18,392 nt of DNA from PVC group bacterium. GTDB taxonomy: Bacteria; Verrucomicrobiota; Kiritimatiellia; UBA8416; PXDI01. Below, one piece after another: positions 7,091-13,436 of this stretch. Below the pieces are notes generated by a model. The model searched no databases, had not been told where the DNA came from, and saw only the letters and a program-made list of their open reading frames with translations. A program made the translations under genes and the position numbers. The stretch lies in NCBI GenBank assembly GCA_003565095.1, contig PXDI01000053.1, positions 1 through 18,392 on the forward strand, given 5' to 3'. Numbering within the stretch: position 1 is the stretch's first letter; each line of letters opens with the position of its first letter.

Positions 7091-7196
7091 ATCTTCTTTC
7101 CGTTGCAGTAATAGCGTTCTGTCAATAATTGCGCCCCAGTCTTGGGGCTAATCGTCGTTTCATCAAGTACTTGGATCTCATTGGTTTTTCTCCCCC
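7091..7196. other. thiD upstream region with short hairpin
   Basis: This stretch between thiD and the heptamer element holds a perfect 6-bp hairpin, GCCCCA (7133-7138) and TGGGGC (7143-7148) with a 4-base loop. It has no T run on either side, so it is not a clear terminator. A TTGACA lies on the - strand at about 7117-7122, but no -10 box at good spacing was seen. Nothing else was recognised. Confidence 0.4.
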
Positions 7197-7439
7197 AGGC
7201 GTTAGGCACTAGGCGCTAGTCGTTAGGAACTTCTCCGGATGTTCATGCATTGATCGCAGCATCTTGCCGACCTCTGCGTTTAGGGACGTGAGCTGTGCGT
7301 GTATTTCCGTGCTGAGATAGCCGCAGAACTCCATAGCCGACCCGGTATGCCTTGATGTACACCATCAACTCCTTCACATTGTTCTTCTCCCTAACGCCTA
7401 ACGCCTAACGCCTTCTCCCTAACGCCTAACGCCTAATCC
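7197..7439. mobile_element. S23-type remnant element bounded by inverted GCGTTAG heptamer arrays
   Basis: The left end is four 7-bp units, GCGTTAG, GCACTAG, GCGCTAG and TCGTTAG (7199-7226). The right end is a tandem 28-bp unit (7384-7411 and 7412-7439, 26 of 28 identical), each a CTTCTCC spacer plus three CTAACGC-type heptamers, the reverse complement of GCGTTAG. The two ends are thus inverted to each other and enclose a broken four-helix-bundle gene. Intervening sequences that carry S23 proteins in 23S rRNA genes also have inverted ends; this copy is intergenic. The name is a description, as mobility has not been shown. Confidence 0.5.
7209..7377 (-). pseudogene. internally deleted four-helix-bundle (S23/intervening-sequence) gene remnant
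   Basis: From a GTG at 7377 the - strand reads KELMVYIKAYRVGYGVLRLS, which resembles the N terminus of S23-type four-helix-bundle proteins (KELxVYQKAYxLAxxIxxLS). Then the frame is lost. In another frame, from 7334 to the stop at 7209, 41 codons read EFCGYLSTEIHAQL and LNAEVGKMLRSMHE, which resembles the C terminus of the same family. The intact family is about 115-130 residues, so roughly the middle 50-60 residues are missing and the two halves meet out of frame near 7331-7345. The last codons and the stop run into the left heptamer array. Family identity is from pattern memory and needs a profile search. Confidence 0.55.
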
Positions 7440-8788
7440 CTGATAGTTATCCGGCTGTTTTCTATATTATATTTTTCTGTGTCGGGTTGTGCGGCGGTAG
7501 CACCGGGGCAGTCGACTGTGCCTTCAACATTGCGTGCCCACATGAAGTGCATGGGAACGGCGGCGGGCTGCGGCCAGTCGGTGGTGATGTTGCGCAGATG
7601 CAGCCCTTTGATGTTGCAGGCGGCTACGCAAGCGTGCGCGGCGCGCGCTTCCGGACTGAACGGCGAGAACTGCAAACCAACGGCATTACGCGCCTGCTCA
7701 AACCGGTCTTCGATTTCCGGCATTTCCATATGCACGTTTTCCAGCATGATGTTTTCCAGCATGGAGCCGTCCTCGGCGGTAAGCAGAATGCGTGCGTCGC
7801 TGCGGCATAGAATTTGGCTGATCCTGACATTGCGGATGCGCCCGATGCCGCGGTCACGCCGCGGACTCGGGTTGCGCGAGCAGTTAATATGGATCGGGCA
7901 TACCAGCGGGATATCGTTCATGCATTCGATGACGATATTGTTGATCGATACATCTTCGAATAATCCGCCGCCCATGCAGTACAGGCTGATACCGCGCGAG
8001 CTGTTACGTACCACGCAATTACTCATTGTCACCTGGCGGATGGTTCCGAGCGACTCATTGGCGCCGAGTTTGAGTGCGCTGCAATTGGTATAGGTGATGC
8101 AATTTGTTATTACAATGCGCTCGTTGATGCCGCCGAGGCTTTTGAGTACAATGGCGTCGTCGCCGGCAACTATATCGCAATCGGAGATAAAAACATCGCA
8201 ACTGTCGGTAATGTCCAGCCCGTCGGTATTGGGGCCGTAGAGGTGGTTGCGGATAATGATGCCGTTAATTCGCACTCCGGCGCAGCGGTGCACGTGCACG
8301 GTCCAGCCGGGTGATTCTGTGATGGTGATATCCTGTAAAAGCAGTCGTTTTACCCGGTGGAATTCAAGCATCGGGCTGGGGCGCTGCACACGGGCGGTGA
8401 AAAATTCGCATGCGGCCGGCGGATCCCAGAAAGCATCGCCTTGCCCGTTGATTGTGCCCTGTCCGCGAATGATAATGTTCTCAACATCTTCGGCAATCAG
8501 CAGATGATGCCGCTGCAGATCGAGATGTGCGTCCGGATTGAAGTTTTCGCCGCATTCCGGATAGTCGGCGATATCACGTGAGCCTTGCAGGATTGCGCCG
8601 GCACCCAGTTCAATGGTGGTGTTGGTGCGCAGGTGCAGAGTGCCGGAAACATAGGTTCCGGCTGGAAAGTACAGAATCTGTCCAGCGGCGCTGGTGGTGT
8701 CGATGGCTTTTTGCAGTTCCGCAGTACGGATCTGCTGTTGGTCTGGTTTTATGCCGAATTCCGCAACAGAACGAATGGATGCTTGCAT
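7433..8788 (-). CDS. GH28-like (polygalacturonase-type) beta-helix hydrolase
   Basis: Protein of 451 residues from the ATG at 8788, chosen because GAGGA precedes it and the longer frame overlaps usp. Residues 1-60 resemble the start of pectate-lyase/GH28 folds (VAEFGIKPDQQQIRTAELQKAID, FPAGTYVSGTLHL). The GH28 signature NTDG is at 187-190 and GDD at 209-211, giving the three catalytic Asp residues. The usual GHG histidine motif, expected about 25 residues later, is replaced by NCS near 235-237, so the substrate or mechanism may differ from polygalacturonase. No signal peptide is seen, which suggests action on imported oligosaccharides in the cytoplasm. It is last in the TRAP-usp operon. Its stop codon TAG lies inside the GCGTTAG repeat array. 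Confidence 0.83.
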   Translation of the reverse strand: MQASIRSVAEFGIKPDQQQIRTAELQKAIDTTSAAGQILYFPAGTYVSGTLHLRTNTTIELGAGAILQGSRDIADYPECGENFNPDAHLDLQRHHLLIAEDVENIIIRGQGTINGQGDAFWDPPAACEFFTARVQRPSPMLEFHRVKRLLLQDITITESPGWTVHVHRCAGVRINGIIIRNHLYGPNTDGLDITDSCDVFISDCDIVAGDDAIVLKSLGGINERIVITNCITYTNCSALKLGANESLGTIRQVTMSNCVVRNSSRGISLYCMGGGLFEDVSINNIVIECMNDIPLVCPIHINCSRNPSPRRDRGIGRIRNVRISQILCRSDARILLTAEDGSMLENIMLENVHMEMPEIEDRFEQARNAVGLQFSPFSPEARAAHACVAACNIKGLHLRNITTDWPQPAAVPMHFMWARNVEGTVDCPGATAAQPDTEKYNIENSRITIRD

Positions 8789-8798
8789 ACCGGTTCCT

Positions 8799-9293
8799 CT
8801 AATTTTGTTTGTTTGTGACTTTTTGCTGAAAACTGAGCGGGACAATCATAACCGGGCAGTTGGCGTGCCGCGCGACTTTTTCGGTAACGTTGCCGAAAAG
8901 CAGTTTGCCAAATGCGCTGTGGCCGTGCCGGCCCAGAATGATGAGATCCACATTCATTGCCTCGGCGAATTCGAGGATCCGGATGTAATCCCTGCCGACC
9001 ATCATCTCGACCCGGAAGTCCAGTCCGTCCGGAAGCAGCGGACGGTATGTTGCTGCAATTTTTGCATCAATATCATGCCGTGCTTTATTGTCTATATCCT
9101 CCACCTCGTAAATGTATGTCTTCCAGAATTGTGCTTCCGGTTCCGGAATGACATGCAGCAGATAAAGAATGCATCCGGGGCGTCGGCGTGCGGCATCGAC
9201 AGCATAGCGGAAAGCAAAATCGGCGTTGTCGGAGAAATCGGTACAGAACAGGATGCGGCGGTAACGGCCGGGTTCAGGTTTTTCTTCGTTCAT
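8799..9293 (-). CDS. universal stress protein, TRAP-associated
   Basis: Protein of 164 residues with a UspA fold. The N-terminal strand reads RRILFCTDFSDNADFAFRY with the nucleotide-contacting Asp19. The C-terminal ATP-binding loop GRHGHSAFGKLLFGNVTEKV follows G-x2-G-x9-G(S/T), except that Asn replaces Ser/Thr after the last Gly. It sits between dctM (10 bases upstream) and the GH28-like gene (10 bases downstream) in one operon. Known TRAP operons include Usp proteins, such as TeaD with the ectoine transporter TeaABC of Halomonas, where TeaD lowers uptake; a similar regulatory role here is an inference. Confidence 0.9.
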   Translation of the reverse strand: MNEEKPEPGRYRRILFCTDFSDNADFAFRYAVDAARRRPGCILYLLHVIPEPEAQFWKTYIYEVEDIDNKARHDIDAKIAATYRPLLPDGLDFRVEMMVGRDYIRILEFAEAMNVDLIILGRHGHSAFGKLLFGNVTEKVARHANCPVMIVPLSFQQKVTNKQN

Positions 9294-9303
9294 TTTGTTT
9301 TTC

Positions 9304-10605
9304 CTATTTTAGCAGACCTGGCAGAAACAGGGAGATTGACGGAAACATCAGCAGGAGAATGGCTGCCACGACCAGTGCACCCAGAAAAGGCAGTGCACCG
9401 CGGAAGACAACCTGCAGCGGGATGTCGCGTTCCATCCCGCTGACAACATAAACACATACGCCTACCGGTGGTGAGATTACGCCCATTTGGGTGACAACCA
9501 CAATAATTACGCCAAACCAGATGGGGTCATAGCCCAGCGCGGTTACAACCGGGTAGAATACCGGGATGGTCAGCAGGATCAGTCCGAGTGCATCAATAAA
9601 GCATCCGCTGACCAGATAAAAGAGGATGATAATGGCCATAATGCCCCATGGCGGGAGTGGCAGTGAACTGAGCCAGTCAGCCATAGTCTGTGGAATAAGT
9701 GTAACGGCCAGAAAGCGCCCGAAGATAACCGCGCCGCCGACAATCACCATAACCATGCATGAGGTGCGAACGGTTTCGCGCATGGCTTGAGCGAGCGCTT
9801 TGGTTGAAAGCCGTCTGCGCAGCAGTGAAAGCAGTATGCAACTGAAGGCGCCGATGGATGCTGCTTCAGTGGGCGTGAAGATGCCTTTGAACATGCCCCC
9901 CATGACAACGGCAAAGATCAGGATGGTATCGGTTGTCCCGCCGAGGGCCTGAAATTTCTGTTTCCATGTAAACGGCGGGGAGGCCGGTCCGAGGGCGGGG
10001 TTGCGCCGGCAGTTGATATAGATGGTGCCGCAGAACAGGACTGTGATCAAAAGCCCCGGCAGAATTCCGGCCAGGAACAGTTTACCGATGGATTGTTCGG
10101 TCATGACGGCATAAACGATGAAGACGACGCTGGGCGGGATGAGCATGCCGAGGCTGCCGCCGGCGGCGACGGCACCGCTGCCGAGCTGCATGTCATATTT
10201 ATAGCGGCGCATCTCGGGCAGTGCGACAGTTGCCATGGTGGCGGCGGTGGCCGGGCCTGATCCGCAGATTGCACCGAAAGCGCTGCAGGCACCGACGGTG
10301 GCCATCGCCATGCCGCCGGGCAGCGGTCCGAGCCAGCGGTAGGCGCTGTCAAAAAGGCGCCGGCTGATACCGGAATGAAAGGCGATCTGTCCCATCAGCA
10401 CGAAGAGGGGGATGACGCTGAGGCTGTAGGAAGAGAAAGTCTCGTAAAGATCGGTGGTTACCATACTCATCGCGGCTTGCGGAGTGACGATCAAAGCAAA
10501 ACCCAGTGCGCCGGTAGCGGCCATGGCAAAGCCGACCGGCATGCTGGCCATTAACAGCAGTAACAGAAACACACAACCAATTAGACCGATCTGGAGCGGG
10601 GTCAT
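9304..10605 (-). CDS. dctM: TRAP transporter large permease subunit DctM
   Basis: Protein of 433 residues, normal for the 12-helix DctM subunit. It forms the transport channel for sodium-driven uptake with the binding protein DctP. Family signatures are seen: PVGFAMAATGALGFAL in the first helices, GSGPATAATMATVALPEM, IPPSVVFIVYAVMTEQSIG and TPTEAASIGAF. Hydrophobic helices run through the whole length. Its ATG overlaps the stop of dctQ by four bases. Translation coupling of dctP, dctQ and dctM is therefore likely. Confidence 0.95.
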   Translation of the reverse strand: MTPLQIGLIGCVFLLLLLMASMPVGFAMAATGALGFALIVTPQAAMSMVTTDLYETFSSYSLSVIPLFVLMGQIAFHSGISRRLFDSAYRWLGPLPGGMAMATVGACSAFGAICGSGPATAATMATVALPEMRRYKYDMQLGSGAVAAGGSLGMLIPPSVVFIVYAVMTEQSIGKLFLAGILPGLLITVLFCGTIYINCRRNPALGPASPPFTWKQKFQALGGTTDTILIFAVVMGGMFKGIFTPTEAASIGAFSCILLSLLRRRLSTKALAQAMRETVRTSCMVMVIVGGAVIFGRFLAVTLIPQTMADWLSSLPLPPWGIMAIIILFYLVSGCFIDALGLILLTIPVFYPVVTALGYDPIWFGVIIVVVTQMGVISPPVGVCVYVVSGMERDIPLQVVFRGALPFLGALVVAAILLLMFPSISLFLPGLLK

Positions 10606-11090
10606 GGTTTGATCATCTCCTTACCGGGATGCAGCAGATTGTAGAAGATGACCCCGACTGTAACCGCACAGCAGAACGCAATAACGTAGGGAATCCAGAA
10701 GAGCGGCCATTGCAGGGTTGCGCTGACCTGTCCGGTGGAGCGCAAGGCGGTGCCGTAAATGATGCTCTGCAGGCTGATAGCGGCAAACAGCAGCATTGCC
10801 AGAATGCGAATGAAGGCGTCCATTAAAAGACGCCCCCGGCGGCCGAGTTTATGAAAAAAATACTCGATCGCAACATGACCTTTGATGGCGGTAGTATACG
10901 GGATGGCGCATGCTGCGGAGATTGCGCCGGCCATTCTGACAATATCAAAAGCGCCGGTAAGCGGGCGCGAAAAAAGGCGGCAGAGCACATCCAGGCAGGT
11001 CACCAGCATCATCACAAGTACCGCAGCACCGGCAATCCATGCCAGACCGATCACCAGCCGGCAGAACAACGAATGCAGCGCGGTCTTCAT
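10602..11090 (-). CDS. dctQ: TRAP transporter small permease subunit DctQ
   Basis: Protein of 162 residues with four predicted membrane helices at about 12-32, 48-66, 88-108 and 130-150. DctQ stabilises DctM in the inner membrane. The segment CLDVLCRLFSRPLTGAFDIV after helix one, and the basic HKLGRRGR loop before helix three, are typical of the family. It overlaps dctP upstream and dctM downstream by four bases each. Annotation rests on helix pattern and operon place as much as on sequence, because DctQ proteins diverge quickly. Confidence 0.9.
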   Translation of the reverse strand: MKTALHSLFCRLVIGLAWIAGAAVLVMMLVTCLDVLCRLFSRPLTGAFDIVRMAGAISAACAIPYTTAIKGHVAIEYFFHKLGRRGRLLMDAFIRILAMLLFAAISLQSIIYGTALRSTGQVSATLQWPLFWIPYVIAFCCAVTVGVIFYNLLHPGKEMIKP

Positions 11091-12121
11091 TCGGCGGCAA
11101 GCAGCGCCTCAATGTCGGCCAGAAAACTGCGTCCCGGCAGACCGGCGGACTCGGCGCGTTCAGCGTAATCGTCAAGAATTCCGGCGACGGCCGCGCGCAA
11201 TTCGGTGTTGACCTCCGCGGGCAGGGTGATGATTTCACGGTCCAGTTCCTTGACAAACCGGCGGCCTTCCTCATCGGCCTGATCCCATGCCGCGCCATGC
11301 CGCGCCACCCATTCATCACTTACCTGCATGACGATCTGCTGAATATCTTCCGGCAGGTTATCCCACGCCCGCTGGTTCATAACAACGAACATTGCGGTGG
11401 TATATCCGATCACGGAGGTATCGGTGACCGATTGAATGACTTCCCCCTGCTTCCATCCGCTGAGTGTTTCAATCGGGCAAAGGGTGGCTTCGACGACGCC
11501 TTTCTGCAATGCTTCATAAGTTTCCGGCTGGCTCATCGCCACCGGCACACCGCCGAGGCTTTCAACAATGCGTGCGGAGAGTCCGGTAGCGCGGATGCGC
11601 ATGCCCCGGATATCCTCCATTGCGCGGACGGGTTTCTTTGATGCCAGAATGCCCGGTCCATGGGCATGGATATAAAGCAGTTTTGTATCCGCCAGCTCAG
11701 CCGGCTCATATTTACGGGCCATTGCGGTGGCAATTCTGGTGGCGGTCATGCCGTCGGGATAACCGAGCGGCAGGTCCAGACCTTCCAGCAGCGGAAAGCG
11801 TCCGCGGGTGTAGGCAAAACAGCTCATGCCGATATCGGAAATGCCGCTTACCACACCGTCATAGACCTGTGCGGCTTGAGTCAGTGTGCCGCCCGGAAAA
11901 ATCCTGATGACCAGTCTGCCATCCGTACGCTGCTCAATTTCCTGCGCCCATTCGACCGCGGTCTGGCTTTGGATATGTGATGCCGGGAAGAAAATGCTGT
12001 AATTAAGCGTGATGGGTCTGATGCGGCTTTCTTCGTCGCTGCGCCGTCCACATGCTGTCAATACCGTTACTACCGCCGCAACGCAGAGCGCCGTACCTAT
12101 CCACAGTCTGCATGACTTCAT
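11087..12121 (-). CDS. dctP: TRAP transporter solute-binding protein DctP, lipoprotein form
   Basis: Protein of 344 residues. Residues 1-24 are a lipoprotein signal peptide with lipobox LTAC (Cys24), so it is anchored to the membrane facing the periplasm rather than being freely soluble. The mature part shows the DctP family order: HIQSQTAVEWAQEIEQRTDG, IFPGGTLTQAAQVYDGV, then IRGMRIRATG, whose second Arg normally pairs with a substrate carboxylate. The ligand is therefore probably an organic or sugar acid, but it is not identifiable. AAGGAGG lies before the ATG. It is the first gene of the five-gene operon. Confidence 0.92.
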   Translation of the reverse strand: MKSCRLWIGTALCVAAVVTVLTACGRRSDEESRIRPITLNYSIFFPASHIQSQTAVEWAQEIEQRTDGRLVIRIFPGGTLTQAAQVYDGVVSGISDIGMSCFAYTRGRFPLLEGLDLPLGYPDGMTATRIATAMARKYEPAELADTKLLYIHAHGPGILASKKPVRAMEDIRGMRIRATGLSARIVESLGGVPVAMSQPETYEALQKGVVEATLCPIETLSGWKQGEVIQSVTDTSVIGYTTAMFVVMNQRAWDNLPEDIQQIVMQVSDEWVARHGAAWDQADEEGRRFVKELDREIITLPAEVNTELRAAVAGILDDYAERAESAGLPGRSFLADIEALLAAE

Positions 12122-12174
12122 TGGGGCCTCCTTATTTGTTTTTGTCAGCGATTCTCATTATGTCGCCGACGCCC

Positions 12175-12195
12175 CCTGCCGCCTTGAGCGGCAGG
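12175..12195. repeat. perfect 8-bp hairpin CCTGCCGC/GCGGCAGG
   Basis: CCTGCCGC (12175-12182) and GCGGCAGG (12188-12195) with a 5-base loop. No T run follows on either strand. It is the first of three stacked inverted repeats between azoR and dctP. Confidence 0.6.
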
Positions 12196-12200
12196 AGCGT

Positions 12201-12237
12201 AAGATTGGCGGGAAAACATGCTTTTCCTGTCAATCTT
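12201..12237. repeat. 16-bp hairpin with two G-U wobbles
   Basis: Arms at 12201-12216 and 12222-12237 pair over 16 positions around a 5-base loop. The two non-Watson-Crick positions are G-T in the DNA, so an RNA of the + strand would pair across all 16 as G-U, while the - strand RNA would carry A-C at those places. Confidence 0.6.
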
Positions 12238-12242
12238 GTTCA

Positions 12243-12297
12243 CCCGTGACAGCCGCCTACGCGCTTCGCGGCTACGGCGGCCAGGCAAGGTCACGGG
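12243..12297. repeat. REP/BIME-like nested inverted repeat with GTAG boxes
   Basis: Outer arms CCCGTGAC (12243-12250) and GTCACGGG (12290-12297) enclose CCGCC/GGCGG (12253-12257, 12276-12280) and CGCG/CGCG (12260-12263, 12267-12270). On the - strand two GTAG tetranucleotides (12260-12257 and 12275-12272) flank the inner stem. GTAG plus hairpin is the hallmark of REP sequences used by RAYT transposases, and a RAYT gene is in this window. Confidence 0.5.
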
Positions 12298-12377
12298 GGT
12301 CTTTGACCATCATGAGAATGCGCTGAGTCTTTGTGGAGGCTACTATGATCGTTTGCGCGGGGCAAATCAAATCTTGC

Positions 12378-12998
12378 TCAGGCGATGGTGCCGATCTGCT
12401 GCGCGGCATCCTTATCGGCCTTTTCCGCAGCCTCCGGTCCCGCGAGCGTGGGGGCGGCGATTATCTCCTGAATATCGGTTATGCCGATGAATCCCAGGAT
12501 CTGGCGCATATAGCCTTTCTGCTGGTCATAGGCGGCGGTGCCGGCCTCTTCGGTGTAAACTCCGCCGCTGGCATATACCAGATAGGCTTTTTTGTTTTTG
12601 AGCAATCCGTTATACTGACCTGCTTCGTCGACACTGAAAGTGAGACCCGGTTGCACCAGCAGGTCGATATAGTGTTTCAGTCTGTAGGGGATGGAGAAAT
12701 TCCACATCGGGATGGATATGATATAAATATCGGCAGCGGAGAACCTTTCTGCCAGATCTTTGACCGCCTGCCATGCTTTCGCCTGTTTCTCGTCGTGCGG
12801 CTGCCCATGCATCACGGCATATTTGGCTGAGATTGTATAACCGTCAAATGGCGGCAGATCTGCTTCGAACAAGTTTATCTTATCAACCTGCAGGCTGTTG
12901 TCTTTGGCTTGCAGCGCTTGCAATAGTGTGGCGGCTGCTTTGCTGCTGTGGGAACGTTCTTTGCGGGGTGATGACTCAATAAGCAGTAGTTTTTTCAT
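12378..12998 (-). CDS. azoR: FMN-dependent NADH:quinone/azo oxidoreductase
   Basis: Protein of 206 residues, matching AzoR in length. It is a flavodoxin-like FMN enzyme using NAD(P)H to reduce quinones and azo dyes by two electrons, in the cytoplasm. Seen are the N-terminal KKLLLIESSPRKERSHS phosphate-binding loop, IPMWNFSIPYRLKHYID at about residues 96-112 (FMN contact PMWNF) and YASGGVY at 142-148. AAAGGAG lies before the ATG. It has no adjacent regulator gene. Its 440-base upstream gap contains a long stem-loop. It is transcribed toward the hairpin cluster before dctP and is probably a single-gene unit. Confidence 0.92.
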   Translation of the reverse strand: MKKLLLIESSPRKERSHSSKAAATLLQALQAKDNSLQVDKINLFEADLPPFDGYTISAKYAVMHGQPHDEKQAKAWQAVKDLAERFSAADIYIISIPMWNFSIPYRLKHYIDLLVQPGLTFSVDEAGQYNGLLKNKKAYLVYASGGVYTEEAGTAAYDQQKGYMRQILGFIGITDIQEIIAAPTLAGPEAAEKADKDAAQQIGTIA

Positions 12999-13436
12999 AC
13001 TTCGGCTCCTTTATTTTTATTCTGCACTCTTCTCATTAAATAAAAGTGCCCGTGACCAGCAGGAGGAGGTTTGTTGTGTCGTTGCCTGCGCGTTGGTGTC
13101 CGTACTGGCCACGGGCTGGGAGGCTTATTAAGTTTTTCAAAGATCTATTTACGTTCTACTCTATTCTAACGTCGCAATCAACTAAAAAGTTCAATTATTT
13201 CAAAATCATTTTCTAAAGATCACATTTGTTTAATAAGCATACGTCGTGCCAGCACCTTGAAAACGGGATTCCCGGTGCGCTTGTTTGTTGTCATTCAGTG
13301 TGTAAGTCTCTTGCCGGCAAAAATTTATGCTTATGGGTGATTGTTTTCTGCTTAAAATTCACGACACAATCAGCATATTGGATTGTGGTCACGATGACAC
13401 ACAGTGTGTCAAATAGTGATACACATGTGCGGCAGT
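12999..13436. other. azoR upstream / purB downstream gap
   Basis: No convincing gene was seen here. Next to azoR is a long stem-loop (13048-13116). The middle (13130-13250) is AT-rich and could hold the azoR promoter; on the - strand TTGATT-N17-TAGAAC, ending near 13150, is a weak candidate. Nearer purB are two small inverted repeats: CACAATC (13365-13371) with GATTGTG (13381-13387), and GACACA (13396-13401) with TGTGTC (13405-13410). Neither has a strong T run, so they may be operators or weak terminators. Confidence 0.4.
13048..13116 (-). promoter_or_regulatory. candidate structured leader of azoR
   Basis: GCCCGTG-A-CCAG (13048-13059) pairs with CTGG-C-CACGGGC (13105-13116), a 12-position stem with one A-C mismatch around a 45-base loop. 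In the - strand transcript the 3' arm is followed by ACTTTTATTT, a weak terminator-like tail. The loop carries CCTCCTCCT, which could pair with part of the azoR ribosome site AAAGGAG (13012-13006). Control of azoR by this structure is only a possibility. Confidence 0.3.

Noticed and set aside
7091..7196. TPP riboswitch before thiD
   Set aside because: The conserved CTGAGA and ACCTGATCTGG-type boxes are absent on the - strand.
7384..7439. CRISPR array
   Set aside because: The units are directly adjacent without unique spacers, and are made of smaller heptamers.
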